Below are positions 1 to 11,459 of a stretch of DNA of 64,000 bases, in pieces. The DNA is from Edolisoma coerulescens (taxonomy: Eukaryota > Chordata > Aves > Passeriformes > Campephagidae), in contig VWZW01001204.1 in NCBI GenBank assembly GCA_013397115.1, positions 486,343-550,342 of the forward strand. Direction: 5' to 3'. Position 1 is the stretch's first letter, and the number at the start of each line of letters is the position of its first letter. Both the position numbers and the translations under genes were made by a program. Below the pieces are notes generated by a model. It searched no databases. It saw only the letters and a list, made by a program, of their open reading frames with translations, and had not been told where the DNA came from.

Positions 1-3000
1 CTCTTAGAACTCTCAGAAAACACCCAAAAGCATGAAGTTTGGTCAGCACGTTGAAATAACAGATATGTTCTATGAAATTTCAAAATTAAAGGTCCTGAAA
101 AGTGTTGTACTTCATTGATGAAGGGCTGGCTACAGTAACAACAGAGAGGGAAAAATCAGAGTCGAAAGACGCACCACTCACATGAATAAAATCTGCTGTA
201 AGACAAAGCAATGGGTGTTATTTATCCAACAATGCTTCTCAGGAAAAGACAAGGATTTGCTGCCAGGAAAGACTTCATTCCCACGTGCAAGAGCAGGGCT
301 GTGTGCTCCAGGCTCCTGAGCTGGTGTGGGGGCAGCCAAAGGCCAGAGCCCGTTCTCCAGCCCCAGGGCAGCACCAGCACCTGCTGGTGCTCCACGGGCG
401 CAAGCAGGTGGGAGCTGCAGAGCTCTGTGTCAGCAACAGACACAAGGGAACAACACTTCATCTCTGATTTTCGAGTGCTGAGCAGAACTGGGAGAATGAT
501 GAGCCTCTCACTCATCATTGTTCATCACCCATCAGGGTCTGAGAGAGATGCCACAGAGGAAACACTCTTCCTGCCCTATGTGTCTGGTTTTAATCCGAAT
601 TTAACTGTGACTCTTGCCCATCTGGTTAAGACAGATGTGAGCAGCAGGCTCCTCTGGTGCACACAGGATGCCTGTGGGCCGTTCCCCATCCCTGTGCCAG
701 GATGGGAGGAATGTCCCCACAGCAAGAACCCCTGGGAGCCAACGCTTCAGCAACCTCTGCCACGTCACTCTCCTACTTCAACACACCCTGGGCAGCAAAA
801 AGCCTTCAGGCTTTCCAGGAAGGCCTGTGAACTGAAAAGCTCATTGCTTTGAAAACTGCTTTTCCGACACTGTCTTTTGAAGACACAGTTCTTGCCAAAG
901 GAGAGGAGTGTCAGGGTGACCAGGACTGGCCCCAGGACACCGGGCTCTGCTGCCACCTCTGGGAACAGACACAGCAGGCTGCACCAGTGGGCAAGAGCAC
1001 ACCAGGTACTACAAAATAGTAAATCTGTTTTCAGTTCAGAAGGAAACAATCAAATAATCACATCAAGAAGTCACATCTACTCATTCCAGGGGGACCTTCA
1101 AAGTGCTTGTCTGGATTTCTTAAGGTGCTTGGTAGGGAAGGACCCACCTGGGTAAGCAGTGCCCTTTCTCTCCCTGTGTGTGACTGAAGAAATGGATGGG
1201 CAGAGCTACTTTGTCACTGAATTATGGATTTGAGTTTTTTACAGCTGCCATCGGTAGGTGACCTGTGGGTCCATACTCCAGAGGTGTGTTCTGACTGCAG
1301 CCCGACACAAGAACACTTCTGGAGCTGCTGGGAGCTGCACAGAGAGCAACTACATCTCATTCATTAAGTATTTCTCGTTTCTCAATATTTACTTTATCCA
1401 TGTACTTGAGTACAAGTAAGGAAAAAAGAGGCTTGTGCATTTCTGTTTGTTAGCCTGATTTTCAAAGACTCTCATCTCTTAGCTCCCTGCTGTATTCCAA
1501 GAAATCTCTGAGTGCTGAGCACTTCCAAAGAACAGGTGAAGAATGCACATTTGTATCTAACAAGCCTAACTTGCAGCGAGTATTTAAATAATGACATTAA
1601 AAACAGGGACAATTTTAAGGAGGTTCTGACAAAGCCTGAGAAACTACGACTGCTACGAGCATACAGAAGTTTCCTGTGAATGCCTCACAGAAAATTCCTA
1701 TTAGGGAAAAAAAAACCCAATCGAAGCAAACAAAAAAAGGCTGCATAAAGGGAAAAAGAAGCAGCGCACAAGTTTGCCTGTCAGGCACTCAGGGAAGTGT
1801 GATTTCAGTGTTTACCTGTGCAACGTAAGGGGGAGCACAGCTGCCCCCCAGCAGCTCAGAAAGGGCTGCACAGGGGGAAAGGGAGTCTAGAAACACAACA
1901 GGGATTTCTGTATGATTTTCACTGCTGTTAAAGTGTTTTAAAATTAAAAAAAAAAAATTAAAGCTATCTTCTAAAATTCCAGTGTCCAATAATGAACTAA
2001 CGTCCCTATAAGGAAGCAACCAAAGTCTTTCAAAAGACATCCAACCCATAGAAGTGATGAACAAGAGTGAGTTACAGAGATGACTGAATCTGGAGCAGGT
2101 TGGAAATCTGAGAATTAAGCCTTTTTTGGCTATTGCTCCAAGAAAGAAACTGGAATCTTGCTGCTAATGGGAGGAGAGTGCATTTGGCCCATGTGGTAAA
2201 GGACTCACTGCTTTCAGCTCATAAACTCCAACAGGGATCAGCCAACAGCACTGGATCCAGAATGAGTTCTGCTAGGAAATAAGCTGAAAGAATACCTCAG
2301 AGAGAAAGAATTTCAGCTGTGCCAGAAGATGGCTTTGAAGACACAGGCAGGAAGGTATGGATGATGGGTAAGAAGTTCTCATTCTGTACAGCAGCTGAGG
2401 GTACAGCTGGCGAGCACCTCACCAGCTCTGGCACTGGTGTCAGGACACCCAACAGACCTGAGGCCACAGGAATTCAGGAAGCCCTCTTGCTAAGACAAGG
2501 GCCAAAAGGCTCTGGCTGAAATGGAGGTTGCCAGAGAGCCCTCCAGCACAGGACAAGTGTGACAGCATCGCTCAGACCACGAGGGAGCTCCACATGTGTG
2601 GCAGCACTCCCAAAACACAGGTGGCTTCAACAGATCTGGGCAAGCAGAGCTACCTGCTGAGGACCAGAGGAAAACTCAAAACTTGTTCTGCCTCTGCCAG
2701 TGAAAGCAAACAATGCTAACTGAGAACTGACCTGCTCTGTGACCTCAGAGCATTTGAAGATGTGAGGCAGCTCTGCCAATCTGACACCCACAGTGACTAA
2801 ACCAGCAAAAACTCAAACCAAGGGTGTGAGCTGCCAGGTGAAATGAGGGGATGGCTAAGCTCAGTAGGTATGGAGGTAAGAGACTTACTTTGGTACTCTG
2901 TTAGTCAGTTACACTGCAGCAGCAGCATGCAGCATCCACACATGCTAGGATTTTAATAAAACACCAAGCCTGATGTTGCTCTGGAGAAGCAGCTGTTTAG

Positions 3001-3576
3001 GAGGAGCATGAGACAGACTGGGTTCCACTGCATTTCTGAAACTCAGTGGAAGACAAACAGAGCAATGCTAACTCCCAAAGTTACCTTCTTAGGAACAAAC
3101 ATGAGAGCAAGAACCTTTCCTTTAAACGTGCCACTACCCTCTCTGAAGATGCTGCCTGGTAGAAGCACGGGAACTCCAGCATGCCCTGCCCTGTAAGGCA
3201 TCACACTGCCCAGGATCCATCAGTCAGAGAAGGGAATGAGCCAGGTAACACTGATCTGCAGTGTTGTATCAAGAAAGAACATCATCTTTTGAAAGAAATA
3301 AGCTGGAAACTGTTTACAAGCAACAGCAAACCTTCCACTGAATAGAGATGGAAGTGTTGCTGTGGATGAAGCATCTCACCTGTCGTGGAGCAGAACCCAG
3401 AGTCTCCTGGGGCTGGGAAAGATCAGCAGCCAGGTACCTGTGCTCTCCTCTGGTTATTGAAGTGAAAAAGAGATACAGACTCCACCAAGAGAATTACTGT
3501 ACTGGGCAGTAGTCACTCACATCCCTAAAACATTTCAAATGGACCAAGAACTAGAAGCAGGGAAAACTGTCTGGAA

Positions 3577-3640
3577 ACAAAACCAAAACTAAAAAAAACC
3601 CCAAAAACCCCCAAACAAACAAAAACAACACCCACCTCCC
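3577..3640. repeat. A/C-rich low-complexity tract
   Basis: About 64 bases consist almost only of A and C (repeated AAACCAAAA and CCCCAAAAACCCCC units). No coding or RNA signal. Confidence 0.8.
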
Positions 3641-3804
3641 CTAAGAATTTAGAGCAGCATAAATACACCTTAGTAGGGGAACCAAAACACATTACAGTCC
3701 CCAGAGAAACCTGTGCTAATGGACAGTATTTCCAGTCCAAAACAGAGAAAATAACAAACATCTTTAAAGAAAGAGGAAAAATTGCTAACAGATTATTTCA
3801 GGTA

Positions 3805-3810
3805 TTTATT
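3805..3810 (-). terminator. Candidate poly(A) signal AATAAA, distal
   Basis: A second minus-strand AATAAA, about 2.4 kb past the stop, followed by a T-rich tract (AATTTTTCCTCTTTC). It could serve a longer 3' UTR. Unproven. Confidence 0.25.
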
Positions 3811-5359
3811 AAGGAGAATACTGTATAAAGTGCACAACTAGCTTTGTTTTGCAATCAAAACAAGAATGTGCTGAGGCATTGTCAAGATTGCTCATTTCAA
3901 TTTACAACACAGCCTAGACAGGGGGCAACCTGAATTTCACGTAGTCACGTTGTTTTGGCCACTGAAGTTTTGAAAGTTCAACCTGCACTTGTGGCTTAAA
4001 AAATAAAAAAGTGCCTGTCCTCTGAAGTGCAAGGCAAGAGTTAGGAAAAGTATACACTGGTATGGCCAAAAATTAGTAAGACAGCAAGTGAATCACTAAA
4101 AAGACTGAAAAGGAGAGGTCATCAATGCCCTGCTAGAGGGAAGAAGGGAAGGAGAAGAGGATTCCAGGGAGGCTCTAACTAAGCTCAAGGACACTCAGGC
4201 AAACCAAACACTTCAGCTGGTGTTGCAATGCTCTCTGCAGGAACTGAGGTGAGGCTCACACCACAGTGTGCTCTTCCAACACCAAGAATAAAACAGGAGT
4301 CCAAATTCCCAAGTGTGCAGGGGAAGTGCAGCACAGGAGGTGTCACACCAGGAACGGAGATCCTGAGCATGCAGGAGTCATGACACCACAACTGCCAACA
4401 TGCAAAGATGCAAAAGGTCTATAAAGGTTAATGAAGCAGCAGAGGAGTGGGCTGTGAAGGCATTTGCAAGACAGGGATGGACCTGTACTAGTAAAGAGAG
4501 GGTTAAGAAAAAGGGAGCAATAGAAAAATGCGAGAGAATTCAGTTTGAAATAATAAACCAGATAAAATAACCACTGCAGCAATGTTATAAACACGCTCCA
4601 GGTAAGACTTTTCTGTGTCTCAGTTTGTATTTGTAAAGAGGAATACTGACTCCCAGTGATCTAACCACAGCACTTGGAGGATGGTGAACAAAAGCCTGGA
4701 ATAGCAGTACAACAAAGGAAGGAGAAAAAGACAGGAACAGTGAGACAAAATGGAGCATAACTGTGGAACAAATGAAATAGCGTGGTCTGGGAAATTGTAG
4801 CTAAGAGCACAGTAAACACTGAGTAAAGGCCACAGTGGTGAGAATCAAGGTTTCTCCTGGATCTAAAGCAAGAATCTGAAGAATCTTTGCATTGTATGAA
4901 ATGCTGAAAAAATATATTAACAGCAACACTGAATAATCAATCAGAAATAAGAGCAGAAGAAAATAAATACCTTTTCAAAACCAGTCTCCAAACTACATAA
5001 CACTATTTGCTAAGAGCAGTGTTGAATTTTTGGTGGATTGCAGTAAGGGTAACATAGAAAAAACCTCAGGTTAAGACTCTGATGGTACAGAAGTGCTGGG
5101 CACCTGCATCTACACTGAATGCAATCTAGCATCACATATTCATGGCACCTTTGAAAATCAGGCTCCAAAAAGATAAAAGACAAAATTTAGCTGGGCAAAC
5201 TCGGTAATTAAAAATACCTAAAGTCTGTGATATTCACCTGAAGAAACCAACAAAGGAAATTTAAACCTGAATCCCAAGTAAACTGTTAGGGGACTGTCTT
5301 TTAAGGAGGAGTCTGTGGAAAAACACCTTGCATGAGCAGGAAAGATTTTTAACATCTCA

Positions 5360-5365
5360 TTTATT
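5360..5365 (-). terminator. Candidate poly(A) signal AATAAA, proximal
   Basis: AATAAA on the minus strand, 802 nt past the GAS7 stop, followed after about 25 nt by TGTTTTTCC, a U-rich downstream element. A single hexamer is weak evidence. Confidence 0.35.
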
Positions 5366-5660
5366 CCTTGGAATATAACCTCCTTCTGTCATTGAGGGCA
5401 CTCTGACAGCTAATGAGGTAGGTATAGTACAACCAAGTCCTTCCTGATAAAAAATTGTGATGGTAACACTTTCAAACTTATCGATTGGCCTACAACAGAA
5501 ATCATGAAAATGGGTTTATGTATCCCTGAGAGGGAGTATAAAACAGGAAGAACAGGAATCTTCTCCATGGATTTTGGGAGAAGGGCCATCACTTCACTGC
5601 CGTGGTGAAAGACAGCGTTATATGAAATCAATGTATTCACACAACATCGCTGCAAGATAC

Positions 5661-5800
5661 GCTTATTTTATAGATGGGGGAGCCAGGAAAGTTAATGGAC
5701 TTGCCTGTGGCCATGAAAGCAGTCAGTGACAGACCTGGGATTCATGATCAGGACTTCCTTGCCTCCTGCATCATTTTCAGTTATCTCCTTGCTGGCCAGA
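5661..5800 (+). repeat. Probable MIR (ancient tRNA-SINE) fossil
   Basis: The stretch follows the MIR consensus in order: TTATTTTATAGATGGGGGAG, a gap, GACTTGCCTGTGGCCATGA, then GTCAGTGACAGACCTGGGATT. These match the remembered MIR blocks for 'ttttacagatgaggaaac', 'cttgcccaaggtcac' and 'gtggcagagctgggatt'. It lies antisense to GAS7 in the presumed 3' UTR. Confidence 0.6.
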
Positions 5801-6166
5801 GGCTCACTGCATGGTTGTTCTAACATACTGGATAGAGATAGTCATGCAAGGGGTGGAGCACAAAGTCACTGAAGAACAGAGCACTTTCTGTACCAGAAAG
5901 CAGATTTCTCCTGGAAGCTGCGTGCAATTGGGAACCTCTGGTGGGAAGCACACATCTGTTTTTTTCACCCTGGAATGTCTGGTGCTTAAGGCTTAGCACA
6001 ACGAGGACCATTGTAATGACTAAATGGAACAGAGATAGCCCATACAGGCATAAATTACAAGGTGTCTGGTAGTGAAACAACCTTTTCCCTATGCTCTTTT
6101 GACCCTTAAAAACAAACGTTAGCCTGCTTAATTCAGTGGACTCGTCACATCCAACTACAGATCAGT

Positions 6167-6280
6167 CTATATTTCCATGTCCACAGGTCGGATATCTCCA
6201 GTTTTGTGTTCTTTTACCCACAGTTCCCTGTCTTTGGCAGGATCCACTTTCCGAAGCAACTGATCCACAAGTTCTACTGT
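6167..6280 (-). CDS. GAS7: GAS7 last coding exon with stop codon
   Basis: The 114-nt exon encodes TVELVDQLLRKVDPAKDREL and WVKEHKTGDIRPVDMEI, then TAG at 6167-6169. Acceptor CGTTTCAG. Human reads TVEPVDQLL and WVREHKTGNIRP, so there are conservative exchanges only. Residues 376-412. The exon continues to the left as 3' UTR of unknown length. Confidence 0.97.
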   Translation of the reverse strand, partial: TVELVDQLLRKVDPAKDRELWVKEHKTGDIRPVDMEI

Positions 6281-7005
6281 CTGAAACGAAGAAAACAAGA
6301 ATCCAAATGTCAAGGGCACATTTCAAGCAGCGAGTCATTGCTCTGACATGCAGAGCAGCTGTGGGCATGCCTACACCACATCTGCAGACAAGTGAGAGCT
6401 GCACGTACATCAGCCTTGATGGACAAGGCAGGTCTGAATGTGCAGCCCTGTGGTCAGCAGAGAGGAGGGAGACTTAACGTGGAGCAGAGAAAGGCTTCCT
6501 GTGCCAGGCAGCAGCCAGGCAGCCTCTGACTCCTGTCCTGCAATCTGCACCTTACACCAAATACAACTGCACTGAGGTCAGCATGCATCAATTATTTTAG
6601 TATCTGATAAACAGCCCGTTTTTACAAAGGAAAATATATATACTCCCTTTTCCAACAGTGAAACAATTCAGCAGATTCCTTGCACAAACAGAAGACCTCA
6701 AGGAGCAGTGCATCGTGCTGGGAGAGCTAATAAATGGCTGGTGCTGGCCAAATGTGCTTCAGTTGGTTGTGTCTCCCCCAGCAAAGAGCTGTGATCCAGC
6801 AGCATGAAATGTGACCAGGATCAGAGAGCCCTGGAGGAGCAGGACTGCAGGAAGGCAGCACAGCACTGCTGCAGACTAACGAGCTGCCTGCAGACACTTC
6901 TCCCACGTCCTTTGACAAAAGCCAGTCAGAGCAGGTCAGGAGGGACCGTTCTGCTCAGCTGAAGGGCAGTGAAGGCCAGGGAGACCAAACAAAAAGCAGA
7001 CTCAC
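6281..7005 (-). other. GAS7: GAS7 intron, 725 nt
   Basis: The shortest intron, between the last F-BAR exon and the terminal exon. GT...AG ends are clear. No repeat or conserved element was recognised inside. Confidence 0.9.
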
Positions 7006-7104
7006 ACTTTGGTTGAACATGTCTGTCTCGTGCCGCAGCTGTGTGTACTGGCACAGATGCTGCCGAATCATCTCCACCCTTTCAACTTCTAGTCTCTCAA
7101 GCTC
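7006..7104 (-). CDS. GAS7: GAS7 exon: end of F-BAR
   Basis: The 99-nt exon encodes ELERLEVERVEMIRQHLCQY and TQLRHETDMFNQS in phase 0 at both ends. This is the conserved close of the F-BAR helix bundle (RVEMIRQHLCQYTQLRHE). Acceptor GTCCAG, donor GTGAGT. Residues 343-375. It is separated from the last exon by the shortest intron of the gene (725 nt). Confidence 0.97.
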
Positions 7105-7717
7105 CTGGACATGAAGAAAAACAAGTCCATATTTTTACTGGAACCTGAGCTTGGAGGCCCAGAGAAAGGATGATACACAAAAGGCTGCCAGGAGGTGCGA
7201 TACTGCCCCAGGGTCATGCTTTGGAGCTGGGCTCTGTGGTTGCACATTCCTCTGCTCTGCAAAGAATAAGAAACAGCAAGCGACAGCAGTCATCTCAGCC
7301 TAGCAACAGAAAAGAAGGTCAAACCTTTCCAAAAGGTTCCAAAATGGAGACAACCAAGGCAGAGAGTGGAGCCACTGCCTTCAAGAGATGCTGCAAGCAA
7401 GAGGGAATCTGTTTCCTGCAAGAAGTTTTGGGTGTTTATTGCTAGCTCCAGAAATCACAGTGGTTCCCTGGGGCAGCAGAAAGCACATCGGGGTGTATGG
7501 CTCAGATCACCCCCCATTCCAACCAGATACCTGGCAAAGCACAGGTCACCAGATGATGAGCTAGGACAAGTTTCCACCTTGCTCAGCTGGCAGTTAAGAA
7601 CCCAGCAAGACTTCAGTTGGAAAGGCAGGTGATTTCTGTCTTTCCTCCTGATATTTTCTGCCTCCCTCTTCTTCTGGATTCTGGTATTATACCCCAAAAT
7701 CTGCATTTAGTCCTTCT

Positions 7718-8213
7718 GGTGTGGCCTCAGCTTGAGTACTGTGTGCCACAATGTAAAAAAGACATTAAACTGTTGAGAGTGTCCAAAGCAGGGCCACAGA
7801 AATAGTAAAGGGTCTGGAGGGGAAGCCTTATGGGAGGCAGCTGAGGTCACTTGGTTTGTTCAGCCTGGAGGAGGCTGAGGAGAGACTCATCGTGGTCTTC
7901 AACATCCTCATGAGGGACAGCAGAGAGGAAGCACTCATCTCTTCACTCCTGTGATCAGTGTCAGGACCCAAGGGAATGGCTGGAGCTGAGCTGGAGGAGG
8001 TTTAGGCTGGATATTAGGAAAAGGTTCTTCACCCAGAGGGTGCTCAGGCACTGGAACAGGGAAGTGGCACAGGTCCAACCTGTCTGAGTTCATGAAGCAT
8101 TTGGGAGTTGGACTAAGGCCCATGGTGGGATTGCCGGGGTGTCCTGTGCAGGGCCAGGAGTTGGACTCAGTGATCCTGATGGGTCCCATCCAACTCAGGA
8201 TACTCTGTGATCT
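7718..8213 (+). repeat. CR1 LINE 3' fragment
   Basis: Sense CR1 order is visible: GGCCTCAGCTTGAGTACTGT, TTGTTCAGCCTGGAGGAGG, GGTTTAGGCTGGATATTAGG, then GTTGGACTCAGTGATCCT and a tail ending CTCTGTGATCT. It is 5' truncated and moderately diverged. Confidence 0.88.
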
Positions 8214-8979
8214 GAGCAGCAGCAGCACCACGGTGTGGAAGCCTGCCTTTACAGACATCACTGCAATGGCCTTTGCTGTACCACAGAAGGTTTGGAACTC
8301 ACACACACATCGGTGGGGCCAAACCTCATGAATCCTGTCTGCAGCAGGCATTTCTGGTGCCCACTCACTGAGCATCACAGTGGAGTGCAACCAAAGCTTA
8401 TCCAAGCAGGCAGGCTGCTACACGGCCTTCCCTGTGCTATCTGCAGCTTCTTACACATCTCTCAGGAAACATTCTTCATTCCAGCACAAAAAATCTCTGG
8501 TGGCAGATAATTTGCCAGGGGAGGAAGACGAGCAAAGGAGCTTATGGAATGGATAGGGCTGAAACAGACTGAGCTCCTACTGCTGCCAGCTGAGGTACTG
8601 CCCTTACAGAAATAAATGGCCCAGTCAAACTCTCCTTCTTAGGGCACAGGTGTGCAAGGCCAGAACACCAAACCCAGAGTGCCATCTGCAGAACTGTATC
8701 TGCACCAGAAACTTCAGGGAGGAAGGTACACAAGGAAGCAAAACTCTTCAGAGCTTGACCCTCTCGACTTGGTAGTATTCCGTATGAACTCATCCGTGTC
8801 TGAGCTGATCAGACACAGGCTGGTGTCAGTTTTGTGTGCCAAAACTTGCCTGCAAACGTTCATCAGCCTGAGTTCCACCACTGTGGAACCTTCTGTGCAG
8901 CTGCAGGCTCTGGCTGCCCTCTTGAGCCAAGTGCACTTGCAAGTTGTGCTTCTCCTGGGGCAAATATGCAGAGCACAAG

Positions 8980-9200
8980 TTCAGTGGATGGAGCTGATCC
9001 TGCCCCTCTGCCCTGGGGAGGTCCCACCTGGAGCACTGCAGCCAGGCCTGGGGGAGGCAGCACAAAAAGGATGTGCAGCTTCTGGATTGAGTCCAGAGAA
9101 GGCCACGGAGATGCTCCAAGGCAGCTTGAAGCAAGTCAGGCTGAGACAACTCAGGCTTTTCAGCCTGCAGAAGAGATGGCTCTGGGGAGACTCCAAAAGA
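8980..9200 (+). repeat. CR1 LINE fragment lacking the 3' end
   Basis: Matches the CR1 region GATCCTGCCCCTCTGCCCTG, ACCTGGAGCACTGCAGCCAG and CTTTTCAGCCTGCAGAAGAG. It stops before the 3' terminal part, so it is internally truncated or interrupted. Confidence 0.8.
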
Positions 9201-9542
9201 AATTGTGAAATGGTGGAATAGAAAAATTCATTAATGTATAAATGGATTTGGTGATTTATTGTGTGTTCTTCTGTGTTCTTCTTGTGCATTACTTCATCCT
9301 TCCTAAGGACAATTCGAGTGTTCTGGCCTCTCAGCAGCCCTGAACTGGTTTAACGCTTTCTGCAAATAAACAATTATTTCTTCTTATCCCCTGATGATGA
9401 GTTTTTCTTAGGACTGAGAATGGGAAATACAATGTGAGATTTATCACCCAGTTTTCCCCACTGCTTTGCACTGAACTAGCTGTGAATGATGGATGCTGTA
9501 GGCCATTACAATTTTGCAAGGGTAGTTTTAGATGGTACATAC

Positions 9543-9622
9543 CAGAGTGGTGGTCACCATCTCCTCAAACCACTTGGACTGGGCTTGATTGTAAAGATCC
9601 ACACAGCGCATCAGGTCATCCC
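9543..9622 (-). CDS. GAS7: GAS7 exon: F-BAR, DDLMRCVDLYNQAQSKWF
   Basis: The 80-nt exon completes the Gly codon and encodes DDLMRCVDLYNQAQSKWF and EEMVTTTL, identical to the human residues as I recall them. Acceptor CTTTCAG, donor GTATGT, ending in phase 0. Residues 316-342. The KWFEEM motif is part of the long third F-BAR helix. Confidence 0.97.
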
Positions 9623-11335
9623 CTGAAAGGGCCAAGACAGCAACACATCAGTCTTCTCTAGAAGCTTCTCCAGAGCTCAGAAGGAAAGTGCAGGTCAGGT
9701 TTTGTACACAGACCCCAAGGATCTGAAGATCAGCCCTGGTGGAGCTCACAGCAGCTCTGTTGGACAGTATTTGTTACATGTACCAACATTTCAACTAAAT
9801 GCATGCACGTGATGTATGGCAAAAAAAGCAGGTGACTGAGGTGACAATGAATGAGGGGAAAAGACAAGATTTTGAAATAAAAATATGAGCATTAAGTAGT
9901 CTTTTACAAAATGCCCAGAAATATAAAAAGGCAAGTTACTTCAGTTAAAAAAAAAAGCCATAGATGGAAAGTTATATTTGAAAAACACAGTAATTAACAT
10001 GGGAAATCAATAATGATGAGCAATGGAACTGCAGGGTAGCACTCTGTAGTGAGACTGCAGTCTAAGAGGTCTCTGTCTCAAAGGGGAGCGATGCATCAGG
10101 CCCCAGCTGTTGGATGAAGGGAGGGTTATTTGCAGCCCCAAGCATTCTCCATCTCTGGAGATGTCTGATTCCAGCTCAGCTCCAGCTCCTCCTGTGTTCA
10201 GGGCAGTAACACAAGAAGCTGCAGGTCTTTCCACTTTTTTTCTTTGCTGCAGGACTCTGCACTGACAGAGAGGGAAAGGTGGGTGGCAAATTTGGAAAAC
10301 AATGCTGCTCCTCAGCTAGGAAATTCTCTGTTCTTTAAATGAGGCTCAGTTTCTCTTTCCATCTCTGATCTTCAGCTCTTCCTTGCTTGTTCAATAAAAA
10401 TCAACCATAAACAATTTCTAAGAACCCAAGGAACAAAGAGAAACTGTGAATTTTCAGGTGAATAAAGAACATCTCTCATGGAGCCTCCTGCTGTTAAATC
10501 ATAACTTTTCCTTCTCCTCAAATGACTGCCTGTACACACAGTCACGCTGCCAGTGACTCTTCCCAGTCTCCTTAAAACCCAGACATCCATCCTGAAGTTT
10601 TAAAAACCTCAGAACTCTGAAGGACTACTCTGCCAAGGAGTAGCCCTTGTTGAAGGGATGAAACATGGAAGCCCTAATTAAAACTTATCTCCAGCAAAGG
10701 CACTAACTGAGCTGCATATATCAGCTCTGCACAGCTCAAAAAAGTTCCTGATGGATCCTGGAGATGTGGCTTGAGCCTCTGTAAAACATGCACAGGTCAC
10801 AGCAAGTTGCTGTATCCTCAGTACAGTATAGCACACACTACTATATCCTCAGTGTTCCTTAGAAGAGAAATTATTTTAGTCACTGAGTAGCAGTGGAGAA
10901 AAACCAAAAAAATCACTTTCAAGGAAAGAGACAGTAATAGTAAGTGTAATAGGCACCCACAAAGCTGTGGGTGAGTGTGATTTAGGAAAGAACCGAGGAA
11001 GGAACTATGATTTATGGAAGGAACACCCTCAGCTAAGCTCCTCTGAATCTGACTTTGGAAGTTCCACAAACATTCAGTAATCTAAGGACACCTTCACGAA
11101 ACAGAAAGATAACTCACCCTACTCTTGTTGTTCTCACCTCAGTTACCAATAATTTGTGACATCTGAGCTGGAAAAACTAGGCTTGTTTCTTGTGAGGATT
11201 TAACACCCCACAGATCTGTAGCATGGTTCACTCTGACTTTGGAGCTACAATGTCAAAAAACAAGAACGACGTGGATGGCTGGGCAGGTGCATTCCACCCC
11301 GTCCTCAGCATGTGCTGATGGACACAGGTACCCAC
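9623..11335 (-). other. GAS7: GAS7 intron, 1.7 kb
   Basis: Canonical GT...AG ends. No repeat family or other feature recognised. Confidence 0.9.
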
Positions 11336-11459
11336 CTGCCTGAGTGGACTTCCGCCTCGCCTTCTTGATCTCCTCTTCTGTCTTGTTGCTGAGTTTCACC
11401 TCTAGCTGCTGTGTTTTCATTTCCAGATCCTTCTGTCTCTCTGTCAAGGCTTTCCGGGC
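11336..11459 (-). CDS. GAS7: GAS7 exon: F-BAR coiled coil
   Basis: The 124-nt exon encodes ARKALTERQKDLEMKTQQLE and VKLSNKTEEEIKKARRKS, then TQA and one base of a Gly codon. The composition (charged, Leu heptads, no Pro) is coiled coil. Acceptor CTCCCAG, donor GTGGGT. Residues 275-315. Human differs by R/K, I/V and D/E exchanges only. Confidence 0.97.

Larger units (their letters stand above)
1..5339. other. No gene recognised; distal 3' UTR or intergenic
   Basis: No exon-like open frame with splice signals and no known protein was seen on either strand. In mammals recoverin (RCVRN) lies 3' of GAS7, but none of its EF-hand motifs are visible here. An A/C-rich low-complexity stretch sits at 3577-3640. 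Part of this may be long GAS7 3' UTR. Confidence 0.5.
5340..6166 (-). other. GAS7: Probable proximal 3' UTR of GAS7
   Basis: Transcribed sequence must follow the stop codon at 6167. The first AATAAA on the minus strand lies at 5360-5365 and is followed by a T-rich stretch, so a short 3' UTR of about 0.8 kb is possible. Mammalian GAS7 has a much longer 3' UTR, so use of a more distal site is equally possible. The stretch contains a probable MIR fossil (about 5661-5800). The extent is an inference. Confidence 0.45.
7105..9542 (-). other. GAS7: GAS7 intron, 2.4 kb, with two CR1 pieces
   Basis: Canonical intron ends. About 700 nt of it is CR1-derived, antisense to GAS7 (7718-8213 and 8980-9200). 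The rest shows nothing recognisable. Confidence 0.9.

Noticed and set aside
211..852. Plus-strand frame of 213 codons at the left edge
   Set aside because: No similarity to known proteins and no match to recoverin, the expected neighbour in mammals.
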